A model generated the notes under the pieces. It was not told where the DNA came from and did no database searches. It saw only the letters and a program-made list of their open reading frames with translations. A program made the position numbers and the translations under genes. DNA of 64,000 bases, taken from contig NW_024882772.1 in assembly GCF_019059575.1 (NCBI RefSeq), positions 124,001 to 188,000 of the forward strand, read 5' to 3'. Positions 24,553-38,600 of the stretch are shown piece by piece; position 1 is the first letter of the stretch; every line of letters starts with the position of its first letter. The DNA is from Amphibalanus amphitrite (Eukaryota; Arthropoda; Thecostraca; Balanomorpha; Balanidae).

Positions 24553-25535
24553 CAGGTAATGACATGCTCTGAAAAAGGGCCCAGTGGTTGGGATTGAAGG
24601 GATTGTTGGGAATGAATTGGGTTTGTGCACTATGCAGCCTTGGATTGAACATACGCCAACAAGTTCTGCTTAGATTGGGCCCCAGTTGTTAAATCTGTTG
24701 ATACAAACACCTGGGCAAAAAATAAAAATAAACTGAAAGATATAGGTAGTCATTTGCGTGATCCCACATTCCACAAACACTTTGACTTCAACTTCAACTT
24801 AGTGCCTCAGCTCAGAAGGGATTTAAGGTCAGGGTGAATCATTTTGCCTTGCATTTTGCGCTCCATATTCCAGTTGATTCGCATCAAAACTAATTAAGAA
24901 ATCACGCCCTGGAAATCACCATAAGGTAAGCCGCATAAGCCAAGAAATATTTAATTTTACACCTACCTTACAAAATGTATACAAGCGGCCTGCACGTTTG
25001 CACGCGGTTTTGTCGGCATATCTTGCGCAGGTAGGACATTCAAACTGGTGCTCGGTTCGTGCTCGGTAAAATATTATTTTAGCCCACATATTACGTCAGA
25101 TGGTCCTATTAGGAACTTTTTATGCATTTTTGTTAGCTAAAGCTATATCTACTCTTCTTTTTCCTCACTTTATATAGATTCTGATATTCCTAATTCACAG
25201 ACTGGCCTTCAGATTATTTAACAGCAACTAAGAACTTAATTCAAAATCGGTATACGTAATTTAGAGCCACAATTAGCGTTTCCCTGGTTAGAAGACAAAG
25301 CAGCAAAATTATTTTGCATACGATGCAATGAATAAATTACGTTTTTACCGGACTACAGGTGCATTCCCTGATGAAGCGAGAAGTATAACTTGGCTCAACA
25401 ACCGAGCAACATTGCTGTTTTTGTAACGACACATATTACAGTCTGGCCAGGTGACAGGCGCGTTGACGTCCCTCGCGATGCTTGCACTCTATATACCCTG
25501 CTTGCACTAGCCTGCCACCAATATTTTTAGTCAGG

Positions 25536-25827
25536 GCTGCGGAGTCGGAGTCGGAGTCGGAGTCGGAGTCGGTCGGAGTCGACAGTTGTGACCGGAGTCG
25601 GAGTCGGAGTCGATTTTAGAAACCCGAGCCGGAGTCGGAGTCGGAGTCACCGAGAATCTGTCGACTCCACAGCCCTGCTAGGTCTGCGGAGTCGGAGTCG
25701 GGAGTTGGAGTCGGTCGGAGTCGACAATGCTGCCCGGAGTCGGAGTCGGAGTTGGAGCTGGTTTTTGAGAGCCGGAGTCGGAGTCGGAGTCGGAGTCGCC
25801 GAAAATCCATCGACTCCGCAGCCCTGA
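25536..25827. repeat. two GGAGTC hexamer arrays bounded by inverted ends
   Basis: Two blocks (25536-25680 and 25683-25827) of tandem GGAGTC. Each opens with CTGCGGAGTCGGAGTC and closes with CGACTCC.CAGCCCTG, so each block is a hexamer array inside a short inverted repeat. This suggests a transposable or amplifiable unit rather than a plain microsatellite. Confidence 0.85.
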
Positions 25828-26640
25828 ATTTCTTACAGATGCATGCCACACTGAGCATGGGTGATGGGAGCGCAACGAGTACAGCTGAGGTAGCAGCGAT
25901 GATAGCTCGGTCGGCTCCATGTTCAAACGGTCGACTGCAGGCGGTAGACGCAGAGTAGCTTGTCCCGTGGGCCGTGACCCACATATGCTTGACATAACAT
26001 GTCAAGTGTTCCCTGCAGAGGTGATAGACTCGATGCAGTGTTACCCCCTCTCGAACGCCCCCCCCCCCCCTCATTCGTACAAAACACCGTCCTCTCGCTC
26101 CCACAAAAACACGCGGCAGCTAGGCTTTCAGTTCATTTCACATCGGTAAACAGGCACAAGCGTTCCGTTCCGTTCAGTTGACAGAAGAAGACGTACAGAC
26201 AGCGCACAACTCGCGTCGTATTAGTTCATAGCGGCCGAACCTAGGCGCGGAGCCACTCGTCAACACCAGCGCGTAACCACCAATAGGCACTTTTGGGCTT
26301 ACCGTCTTATATGTATAGATAATTCCTCCAATCCAACAATAAAATTGTTACATGAATTGGCGTGCTGGGGCTATATACACAAAGGCACAAGCATACGCGC
26401 ACAAGCATCCATTTCGCGCGGGCTGCGGACGGTCGGGCTGGGACGGGGCCGACGGCGCTGCCCGGTCCCGGCGCCGGCAGGGCGCCTCACTGGGGTACCA
26501 CCGCACCCCCCCCCCCCCGTCCACCCACGCACACACACCCCGGCCGCAGCTCTGCGGGCCCAGGTGTCCTCTCTCTCTCTCTCCGCAGCGCCCACCGCAC
26601 CGCTCTCTCGTCTCTCTCCCTCCCGCTCCCTCGGCAACGT

Positions 26641-29600
26641 TCACAGGTCCACCGGTTCGACGTAGTTGGCCGGCAGCATGCCGCGCTGTCCGGTGCGCTG
26701 GTTGGTGCCCGTCATCCAGCCGTCGTCGATCGGCTGACATGCCACCAGGAGGTCGCCGTCGCGGAACGATATCTCGTCGTGGTCGGCCGCGTCGTAGTCG
26801 TACATGGCGCGGTAGCAGCGCTGCAAATACGGAGCACGTGTCAGTGTGGCGAATAAGAGACGATTGTGGGTCGGTAATGGGTGTGCTACGAATACCAGAC
26901 TTGAGGCGCAGCACCAACGCTACATGTTCAACCCAAAAAGGTCCCCCAGTTTCAACCAATGCAATATAACATACACGATCAAACTGAAAATGACCAAAGG
27001 TATGCCACCTGAATGATCTCTATGAATCGCAAAAATATGCGGCAATATTAGTCATAAAAAATAAAATATCCAGCTAGAGGAAAATTAACATTTCTGAAAT
27101 ATCAAAAATATTCTTGTATATAGTCGCAAATGCAATCGATAAGGCGCATATGGCATGGAGGTCGTGAGAAAGTGGCACAAAAATCAGCTTCCTTGTCACG
27201 CAATCCTAGAATCTCCAGCAGGTCGAGGACAGAGCCCGCAAACAGCGCGGCACAGGTGGCATGCAGTCTTACACCTATCGCGAGGGCTACACACGCCATT
27301 AGCCGATGGGCCCGGCCTTCCGTGTCAGCTGTGCGGCACCAGCACGGCGTCTGGCATGCAACGCGGATATTACAAGTAGCTACGCCAGGTGCCGATCACG
27401 CATTCCTGCAGTCCCGTCGCCGTGTGTGACTGGCCTTGATAGCTCAGTGGTTCCTGGCATTATCGTGTACTAGATGCGTATGACCTTGAGTCGGTATTTC
27501 CAGGTTGGCAGGCTATTCCGAGTCATCGGTGAGGACACCAATCGCCCCCTACCCTGCATTGAGTCTTACCCCGTCTGAGAGGCAAACAGGCCCCGGTCCC
27601 TTCCCATCGCAACACACTGTCTAAAGCAGCATTGTGTTCTACCCATAACACATGCTCGGGCTGCGACGTGCACAAGCAATGTTTGGTGCCAGCAGCTCGC
27701 AGCCCTATATGGTTTATCTCCTCTAAGCCTAAGGGCGGATGACCCTGTCCGCTGTCCCACTCCCCAGAAGCCGAGTCGCCCGTCTCACCCCTGACGCGGC
27801 CGGCGGCGCCCTCTGCGGCTGCGCCTGCGGCTGGTGGTGGTGCTGCGCCTGCTGTTGGTGGTGGTGCTGCGCCTGCTGCTGGTGATGGTGCTGCGCCTGC
27901 TGCTGGTGGTGCTGCGGCTGGTGATGGTGCTGAGTCTGGTGGTGCGGCTGTTGCTGCGGCTGCGCCTCCGACCGGTACGTCTGTCCGGCGGCCGGGCGCG
28001 GTTAGGGCGGCACATCCGGACACGGTTAGAGCGGCACATCCGGACACGGTTAGAGCGGCACACTCGAGCATGGTTAGGGCGGCACACTCGGGCAAGGTTA
28101 GAGCGGCACACTTGGAAAGAAATTGTCCACGGAGCGACAAATCACATGCCATGGATCGGACATGCCTGATAATATACTGTTACAAGACCATTCAACGCCA
28201 CAAATAAGTTAAATCAAAAGCTTAAAACCGTGTCAATTACATGCATAGAAGAGTCATGAGAGACAATAAACGCCTTTTAGACCTCGAAAACACATAAATC
28301 ACTCAACAACAGAAAATGCATTCAATGTTAGATATGTCAAAAGGACAAACCACATTACAATGCCAATGCCAATGTCGGCAGTCTCGCTCAAGCTCTCAGC
28401 CGATCCTACACTCCAAGTCTCACCTGCTGGGAGCGGTACCCTCCGTGTTGTTCGGGTCGGTATCCGTACTGCTGCTGCTGCTGCGGCTGCTGCTGCTGCT
28501 GCGGAGGCTGCTGCTGGTACTGCTGCTGATAGCCGCCGTACTGCTGCTGCGGCGGCTGCTGGTGGTGGTGGTACTGCTGCGGCGGCTGCTGCTGGTGGTG
28601 GTGCTGGTACCCGCCGTACGGCTGCTGCTGCTGCGGCGGCGGCTGGTAGTGCTGCTGGGGCGGCGGCGCCTGCTGCTGCGGCTGCCCGTAGCGCGCCGCC
28701 TGAGCCACAGAGCCGTACTGCTCGTTGAGAGGGTCGTAGTCGCGGATGGAGCCCACCTTCTGTGTGGGCGCCGCGTTCACTGGGGACCGAGCGGCGGGGA
28801 CCGTCAGAGAGAGACACTCAGAGAGGGGCGGGAACTATTAGAGAACGGCGAGGACCGTCAGAGATCAGCGGTGACCGTCAGAGAGCGGTGAGGACCATCA
28901 GAGAGGAGGGGACCACCAGAGAGAGGCGGGAAGCACTAGAGAGGGGTGGGAACCATTAGAGAATGGCGGAGACTGACGACCAGCGGCGAGGACCGTCAGA
29001 TAGCAGCAGTATGGAACGGACCGGCTGGTCGTAGGAGAGTGACAGGACAACTGCAGGGAGAGCACGAGCGGGGGAGGGCGGACAGGAAAGCCGGAAGACG
29101 ATAGACAGAGAGGACAGGCAGAAGTAGATGGGTGAGAGACGAGCAGGAGCTGGTGGACAAGGAAAACACAGACTAACCAAAAAATGACGGATAGAGATTA
29201 GAAAGACAGCAATGGTGACGTAACAAACCCTCAGCAGAAACCGCGATGATGAGCAATTGTCTATGCTACTTTGCTGATCGGTGGCTATTGTAAATTGCTC
29301 AGACTACTGATTGCTTAGAATGCAGAGTGCCGAGATTTTCTAGGCAAGATCGGTTCAACGCAATGAGTAAACGGATCACAAACCACATTTACCATGAGCA
29401 GCACTGGTCACACACATTTAGCGGAGGAAAAGCAGTTACTGGAAATGCAAGCATTAGGAAAAGCTGGTAAGTGTTGAAATAACGCATCGAAACTACAAAT
29501 AAGAAAGACAAATAATCGCTGAAAATAAAGGGAATGTTCACATTAACATTTTCACATAAATATGTCCGCACGTAAGCAAAAAAAGACGAAAAAAACATGA

Positions 29601-32600
29601 TTAGTTGGGAACGATATCCAAGTCCTGTTTGGTGAAATCCATGATGATGGGGTCAACAAAACACAACTGTGTAAAATCAGCAGGTATAACACACAAAATA
29701 ACACGGCTGGGCGTCGACAGGGACGCAGTGACGCGGCGTTCGCTGTGGACACCCGGCGCCCCCGTGACGTCCCAGTTCAAGGGGGCGGCGCGGCGCCCGT
29801 TAGAGAGGTTAGTCTCCGCTCTGAGTCCGTTCAGCGGCCGGCGGAGCCGTGTGTCCCGTGTCAGTCACCCTCCGGTCAAACCCGGTCACACGGGTGGTCA
29901 GTGGAACACCTCACACGGCCGGCCGGCACCGCGGCCAGACGCACCTGTGGGCCGCACCAGGTCTGGCCAGATCAGATACTCCACCTCGGGGCGCGGCTCT
30001 GTAACACAACACTGGTCCGTCAGCCGACTGCGCCGCAGCTGAGAGTCCAGGCTCCACTGACCGGAGAGTGAGCCAGTCCGGCGGGACGGCAGGGAGCGCA
30101 GGAGGACGGGTGGAGGGAGCAGAGCGCCGAGGGATGGGGAGGACATCAGGTGATCCGAGCCACTGCGAACGGCATCAGCCACGGTTATACCACATCTCCG
30201 GCGCTGGAGAAGGGCGGCCAGGATTAGATAAAGATACTAGTACAGCAATACTTTTAAAACGTTTAGAAGGTTTGTAGGCGGCGACGTTTGCCTTTAATTG
30301 TGCAGCAGCACAATGAGTTTATATTGAACATGAGGTTAGAGTATAAATGTTGCCAGGCAGGTCAGCGGAGGATTCGGACGACGACTAGTCACATTCTCTC
30401 ACCTGCGAGATACCGTTCGCCCAGTGCTCCCAGTCTGACCGACTTACCTGGCGCTCTGTGACACCCGATCAAACCTGCCCGCCCGCACCGCAGGCTGGCT
30501 CCACTCCGACCCACCAATACCAGAATTCGATGATATACTGACGATTAACCCCCATCAGAGGCTGCCCCTGTGGTGGAGCCGACCAGTCCCTGCCCGTTGT
30601 CTCAGCGTCTGTCGCCCTCCGTCAGCCTACCTGCGCCGTGCTCCGATGTATAGATCACCGTCGACGCCTGGGCTGTGCGGGCCGAGTGCGGTGACGCACC
30701 CATTCCCAAACCGCCGCCGCCACCGCCGCCGCCGCCACCGCCGCCATAGTTGTTGTTGCCCAGCCGCGCCATTTGCGGGTGGTGGTGGCTGGCGGGGGCG
30801 GGGGCGGCGGCGGCGGCGGCGGGGGGCCGCTCCTGGCGCGGGACGGCCTGCGAGCCGGCCGGCTGGGCAGAGGCTGCAGGGCACACACGGGGCGGCGAGC
30901 CGGAGAGCCGTCAGGCCAGACACGCACACACAGAGACAGCACACCGAGCGGGGACGGCACAGCAGACAGCTCACAGACAGCCGCGGCGGGCGGGAGCCGC
31001 TCAGAACGACCCGCAAGCGAAGGCAGCCAGAAAACAACACTACATCAACGGTTAGCCCAGAGGTCAATCTACAATTACGGTTTTAGTTCTACATGCTAAC
31101 TGTCGTGTAAGCATTTTAAAGTGTTAAACTCCGATCTTGTGTGACTCCTGATCGGTTAAAAAAAAAATGTAAGCACAGCACACAGCAATAAACAACGCTG
31201 ATGACAGGACGCCGGATCACTACAGGAAATAGAGGGATGCACCACCAAACCAGGAACTGGGAAACTGAGGAGACAAGCCGGGGCAGACGGAGACATACGA
31301 AATAAAGCTTCGCTACAGTCCTAACATCAACCCACACCGTAGAGAAGCAATCACTAGCAGAAACACGCTCTACGCGGTCATGAAATAATAAAAGGGGGGA
31401 GCTCTAGCACGGCAACAGACTGGCGCGCCAGCTCATACGCCAAAAGAAGCACATGCCAGATACCAACCAGCCAATAGGAGAGCCGTCACCGGAGCGCACT
31501 GCTCACAGCCGCCGGCCGACCCTCTAGGAAGCATCTAGTCTGCGCCGCGGCTCGGGACCGGAGGCGACCGGCCCGGCCGAGACACGCTAGTACGGGGCAT
31601 TCAGAAGCGGCGGCGGCCTACAGGCTATATTGGCACCGTCCCCGTCAGCCCAGCGGCGGCACATGGCAAACACCGAGCGGCCGACAGCGGCCATTTACCT
31701 CTGCGTCTCTCACGCGCCGCACAGGCGGGCCGCTAGAACAGAGCGGGGGCCTCAGGCACGAGCCGGGCAGCGCGGCGGGCGCTCTCAGCCCCAGCCGCGG
31801 TCGGCAGCGGACCCCACTATCACAGGCCGTCAGTCGGTCAGAGGACCGGACACAGCGCAGGACCAAGGCACACAGACACATATAAACGTGCCGTCCTGTT
31901 ACCCAACACAACCCGACACCCACCGGACCGTCCGTAACATACAGACACCCATCGGACCGTCCGTAACATACAGACACTCCGTCGGACTGTCCGCAACACA
32001 GCCTTCGTCCCTGCCGAAAGTTACATGCGCGACAGGATAGAGAAAGAAAAGCGAATAGTACAGCACCACGCCCCACACAGCTAGAAAGATGACCTCAAAG
32101 ATACAGCAAGAGACAAGCGTCACCAGAGAAGACCTTAGAGCACCGTATTAGCAGGATCCACCACCACCCCCAGGCGCACAGAGAGTGAAAGAGCACATCA
32201 CGGGAGCAAGAGCCGCAGCTAGCGGTCAGGATGAGGCGGCGGTCGCCGAGCCAGCGCTCGGACCCGCGGAGACACGCCGTGGGCCGGGCGGGAAACGCGA
32301 GCGAGCGAGCGAGAGCGGAGCGAGCCGAGTCGAGCCAGTGGACCAAACCCTCCCTCCTTCTATCCCTCCCCTCAGTCGGGTTCTGTCAATTCCTCCTCCT
32401 CCCCGTCCCATAAGTCATCGTCATCAAAGCTGAAGATGACGTGGTTTCGCCGCGACCCGAACACACCCAGCAGCAGGGGCAGCAGCTGCTGGCCGTCCGG
32501 GCAGCCGGCGGTGGCGGACAGTATCTCATCGAGACAGGCGCCGCACGGGTGCGGTCCGGCCAGCTGCGGGTAGTCGAACACGGGCCGCAGCTGCTCCTCG

Positions 32601-35600
32601 GGCCCGTCCTCGGCCAGCTCCTCGGCCTCGTCCTCCGTGTCCAGCTCCTGCTCCTCCTCCTCCTCTAACAGGTGGGCGCCGATGCCGTACTTGCTCTGCA
32701 TCCGGCGCAGGAGTCGCTCGCGCTGCGCACTGCGCCGCTGCGCCTCAGAGGTAGTGTCCTCGTCCTCCCCAGGGCGGGGCACGCCGCGCTGCACCTGATC
32801 CACGTCCTCCAATAGAGCGTCACTGTGGGTGCGCGTGAACTTTCGGCGGCGAGCTGCGGCGCCGTGGCGGACTCCGTTCCTCCCGGCCCGGCTCCCGCCC
32901 CGGTTCTCCTCCCCACCCATTGACTCCTCCCACTCCCCATTCCCAAACTCAGCGGCGTCGGACGGCATATCCCCGACCCGACGCACCCCATCCACCCCAC
33001 CTGTCTCATCCCACTCCCCGTCCACCTCCCCAGGATAATCCCCGAGGTGCATCCCATTCGCGGCACGCCAGGTGAGGCCGCCTCCCATCTTCCCCTCCGA
33101 CTCCCCAGCCTCCCCAGCATCCCCGTTCGGTAGCCTACATCCCCTCCGCCGCCGCGGACCGTCCGGCCCGTCCTCCCCAGTTCCCCAGTTCGGCATTTGG
33201 AGTCTGCCCGGCGGCGGCCGGGCGGTATCAGCCTGTTCGGGATCAGGCCGCGCCCGGTCACCGTCCACGGTAGTCAGTCGCACCAGCTCGACCCTCTCGA
33301 GCTGGTGGCGGCGACCGTCCTGCCGCTCCAGCCGCGTGTCCGTCACGCTGATGCTCTCACTGACTGTGGCGCCTGCCTCGCCGTATGTGAGCAGACTGCT
33401 CAGCTGCCGGCGGTCGAGCGCGGCGCCGCCGGCGCGGCGCGCCTCCCGCAGCATCACCTGGCGCTGGGTGACGCCGTCCAGGTCCTGGATGACGTGCCGC
33501 CGGTAGCTGACCCGGTCCGGCTCGGCCGTCTCCTCAGTGCAGTCCTGGATGGTGAGCCGGCGCCGCGGCCGCGCAGTCGGACGCCGGCGCCGCTCCTGCG
33601 CCTGGATGCGCTGCCAGGTCTCGCGGACGCGCGCCGCGTTACATCGGCTGGCCTTCCAGTCGTCCAGTGACATGGTCTCCAGACGGGAGGCGACGCTCTC
33701 CGTCAGCTCGCCCACCAGACTACGTTTGGCCACACCGAGCGTCCAGCGCTTCAGACCGTCCTCTCTGCGCGCCTTCAGCCGCCGTCGCCGCCCAGTCGCC
33801 CCCTCCACCCCTGTCCCCGGCCCTGACTCCGTCCCCGGCTCGGCCCCCGGCTCCAGCTCGACCTCACGCTCCGCTCTCGCCGCCTCGCGTTTGCGTTTGG
33901 CCCGCTCGGCCATGGCCAGAATCTCGTCCTGGCCTCGCGTCAGGTAAGCGTTGAGCGTGTTTAACTTGCGCGCCAGCCGACTGTTGTGAGAGAACCGGTA
34001 TCTACCTGCGTCTCCGTTCTGTCCGGTCAGGTGCCGCCGCTGGTCCATGTCGGCCTTCTTCTCCAGCTCTCCGTGGTAGGCGGCGTTACTGTCGGCAAAG
34101 GGTCATCAAGGTCATACAGAGGCCACACAGCTCTCCGTGGTAGGGGGCGTCACTGAGAGAAAAGGGTCATGAGGTCTAAGAGGTCCCGCACGAATCATAC
34201 AGAGGTCACTCACACAGGAGTCAAACAAATATTGGAACGAATCACACAGAAGTCCGGCGTAGATCGCATGAATGACTGTCTCCTAATCTCAACTGGCATG
34301 CCATCATAAAGGTGACGCTCTGTCACATACACACCAACTGCTGTTAAAAATCGACTAGCCACAGCCAGAGACCCTGAACATATTCGGAGGCAGCGGCCTG
34401 GACTGGCGGCCGGCGAGCGGTCTGCCCCGGTGTGCCAGGGCCGGTAACCCGACTCTCTGTGTTCGCGTACTAACGGGGCGAGCGGGGGGCGCTGCCAGCG
34501 GCACACCCGCCTGGAATAGGGCCACACCAATGTTGACGATAGCGCCTACGATAATATCAGCCCCGCTGGGAGCGGTATCGGCAGCCGGCGCCAGACAGAA
34601 GGCGGACTAATGACTGGTCAAACAGTGGTAATATCCATCAGAGTTGGCAGCAGCCATGACGGTAGGAAACGGAAACCAGTGACCTTTTAATGTTTATCAA
34701 TCAATGATGAGTAAACACATTTCACTTTCCAGTAATGACACGACACGCAGACGCAGCGATGGGGAAGGAGTAAAACGAAAGTCGCTAGAAGCGGCCCGTG
34801 AGAGTGGGTGGCTGTAAATACCTGATGATCTTGGTGTTTTGTTTGATACGTAGCGTCTCTGGGTCGTCTGCCACCGTCGTGAATTTCCCCTTGGCAGCCT
34901 CGAACTCGGCATGGTATTTGACCTGGCGAATACAAAGGTGCGAGTCAGCGAACACTTAAAGGGTGAGGCGGTATCAGTGTGACAGTCATGGTATCAAACA
35001 CAAGCAAAAGATCTTAGAACAATAAAGAGAAAACGTGACAACAAGAGGTTGCATATTTAGATGTGAATCATGGTCTCTCAGATAACAACACAAAAACAAT
35101 GACACAATAGCACCTAATCTGTTATTCTGCGGTCATCTTCCGGTGCGCAATCTGCATGGTTATTTTACTCGTGCACAGCGTAGCTCCTGTCCCCTTCAGC
35201 AGTACAAACGCGCACAATCACATGCATGATATACCCAGCAGTTTCGCCACTGTCCGCCGTCCCTGAGTGGGGCCGGTAGCTCGGTTAAGGACACCTCTCC
35301 GCGGCCGTCCTGAAGGCCCCTCAGCGCGGCACCCAGCGGCGGGCCCTCTGCTGCGCCACCATCGGTATGCACCAAATACGGCGGCCGCGCGGCCAACTCG
35401 TTTGCGAATCAAATGAGACGCTCTGCGACCGCCGAGCGCGTCTAGGACGGGGTGAGGTGTCCGCGGCGCGCCACCTCCCCCCCCCCCCCCCCACACACAC
35501 ACACTCACTCAGTGGTTAGATGTTGAGCTGGCGGCGCAGTCACGGCGGGGGGGGCTGCCGGAGCTGCACATTGTTTGTCCGCGCGCGCAGGGTGAATCAT

Positions 35601-38600
35601 CGTTACAGGGAGCACTACCGGGAAACGCGTCTGAGCTATGTGTTTGAGCTGGTCCGAGCTTATCAACAATCCCAGTGTGGACAGATGACAAACAGTAACG
35701 CGCTGTGGCATGTCAGTTTTCACGCAATTTGAGAATGTGGATCGTTCATGATTGTTCAATACAAGACAATACAATAGTGATGGCTGTGGCTGGTTAACGG
35801 TTAGAGGTTAATATCGCATCACCCCACCCATCAGCGCAGCATCACTCGAGAGTCGAGACCCCACTGATCACCCTCCATCCCGGCCCCGCGCCCCATCCCT
35901 CCCACCCGAGTAAACGGACACCTAACGGGGCGGGCCAGCCCCCGGCCCCCGCGCCAGACACCTGAACAACGGCCCAGACACCGGAGCACATTCACTGGCT
36001 GGCAGCAGACCCACCCCACCGCCAGCAGACTCCGGCGTCCGCCCGGGCCCTGCCACGCCCGCTCTTGCAGCACTTTGTAGGAAACAAACGCCATCGAACG
36101 TTGTATGCAGATCGCTGGTTCAGACACGTCCCAGGCCCGGAATTCACTAGGTTCCTTTCACACATAAACCGACCCCTACTGCCACCGATTATTTCCAGAC
36201 TTCAGAGACCGTGATATACAGTCAGTCCTAACCACAAACGACAGTCCACGGTATACAAACGAAATCTACGCGTTCCACTCCTCGGGTATACGAACGCCAC
36301 TTCCCACGGGCATCTGATCATCATTGGTGTAAGAATGAACCTTTATAATGCCTACCATCCCGCTGTATCCTCTCTACACGCACGCAGTCGTGTCGTATCG
36401 TGCCGGCAGACGGCAGCGCTCCTCGGCTCAGCCGCAGCGCTCAGGGTCGCTGCGAAGCGCGGAACGGTGCGTGCGTGTGCACCGACGGACAAAGGCCGTA
36501 TCGACCACTGCGGCAGACAAAATCAACTCGCGCCTCAGAGGAAGCTGAGGGGCTGGTCAGCGAGGCATGACTCACGCAAGTGACGCCCCCAACTGTAAAG
36601 TAACAGTCACACCATGACTGTACGAGTCACAGTCACACGCGAAGTCATAGCGCACCATGCTTCTGTAAGTCACTCTGCCTTACGCCCCAACACATCATCT
36701 TGTCCCGCCCACCATAGTCAGCCTCTGTCATACGATCTGGTATGTCTCCGCCAAACGCCTTTCCATGCCTGCTAACTCAACCAAGGGAAGTTCGGATCTC
36801 AGCATCTGAGTGCAAAACATCTGTAGGTCCGAACTGCCCGTTCCTTCAACGTCCCATTCAAGCGTAAATGAGCATAAGTTTTCGTCATCACCACATGAGC
36901 CCTGACAGCCTAAAGCAATCTACCCGCATGTGACCTCTGCGACCCCAGTGACCTCCGAGCAGCAATGCCGGCGCGGCGTGTCCATGTCCAATCATCCCCT
37001 GCACTGCCATGGAGCCGCCAGGCACGCCGTGCACAGAGTGAGAGTGAGAGTGGGAGTGAGAGTGGCTCGGCTGCGGCCATATACGGTGCCGGCCGCGGCT
37101 GCCGGCGGCTCCGGCCGGGCCCGTAGGTGGGCGAACCGCCGGGGAACAGCCGCCGGGGAGCGGATCGGCCACGCCGCCCAGCGGGCGCGTGCCAACTGCC
37201 AGCACGCCGGCGGTCGCAAAAATACCCGTCCACGGCGGCTGACCGGGCCGCTGGCGATGAGTCAGAGCCGTTCGGATCGGGGCGGGCCGCTCTTCCGGGC
37301 CGGTGGGCGAGCCGACGGAGAGCGGCCGTCGAGTCGGACCGTCGAGCCGCCGCCGCTCACCGCCCGGCCCGGCCACTTTCTCTTTCGGCCGGGCGCGTGC
37401 CAGCAGCCAGCCGGGGCCGGCCTGGCGCGGTTGGCCAGAGGAGCCGCCCCCAGCTCTGAGGGAGACTGGGAGCGCGGTATCTACAGCTGGCAGCGAGGTA
37501 GCTCAGTGACGTGTGAACCACAGCACGCGGACGGGTGGGTGGGTCGGCATGTGGAGTGAAGACAGCCGGTCGGAACGGAAAAAAAGGGTGTGAGAGGGGG
37601 CAAAATGAGGGGGTTTGAAGGAATATAACAACGTAAAATATATGTCAGACATTATTCATCTTGCGATACGCATTCGCCTCTATCACGATAAGGCCATGGC
37701 CAAATTGAATATAATTGTTCTAGATAGCTATTAATTTAGCTGTTTCCACAGGCTTGCCATTACAAATGTCGATGCATGAAACACCATTCTTCGCAATGCA
37801 GCACCCGACTGAGGAGTGGGCACGGATGAATCACCGTCAGATTCACACTCCGACCGTCCAGCCAGCTCAGCGGACGGCGGAGACACTCCCCAACTGTCCC
37901 CCCACCCTTCCCAGCTCGGTGGGCGTCCTATCGGCCATGTACCGCCGGCGGAAGCCGGGATGGAGTTGCATCAGAAGCAGCATCCGTGGCGGCTCGACCG
38001 CCGACGTCCGGCAGTGGCATCTCGGTGAGCCACAGGCGACTCGACCCAAGCCGTCAGCTGGATATAGGTCTCTGCAGTATGTGCCTTACATTCAAGTGGT
38101 GAAGTAACTTATACATCTATTGTCAACAAATAAACCCTATCCTCATTTGTATGTTCTGATCGGGGAAATCATTGACGATCACCGATGATCACGCCCAGCG
38201 TCACACAGCGATACCAAACACGGCGCTCATTCGCCGAGCCGGGCGTCTGCCCAGGTAATGCAGCGATATCCGACAACAGGCCAGCCGACAGACCCACAGG
38301 AATCCGGCCCGACCCGAGCCAGCCCACCGGCAGTTCACCCGGCGCCGGTGTCAGGTTCACGTGTCAGGGTGGCGTCTCACGGCGCCCTGGCGTCCGAGCC
38401 GAGCCACTGCGGCACCAAAGACGGCCATTTCCAGGGCAATCGGGGCGGCGGATCGGCCGCCGGCGAGCGCCAATGGAATCGGAATGGAGGGGACGCTGAT
38501 TGTTCGAGCCTTGGAGGTGTGATGTGGTGTAATACGACCGCAAATGGGATATGGGCCGCAAGACGGCCATCGCGATAACGCCTGAGGTCTTCACTTGACG

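Noticed and set aside
26348-26959. 203-codon minus-strand frame over the Lasp SH3 exon
   Set aside because: It is out of frame with the SH3 coding sequence and ignores the splice acceptor at 26821; a shadow in GC-rich DNA.
27523-28152. Ala/Pro-rich 209-codon minus-strand frame
   Set aside because: Alternative frame of the Gln/His repeat in Lasp exon 9; the Gln/His frame is the one that joins exons 8 and 10 in phase.
36888-37559. Long frames on both strands, one with a Ser-His repeat
   Set aside because: They coincide with a GAGAGT microsatellite and high GC, lack splice-site or phase support for inclusion in Lasp, and match no family.
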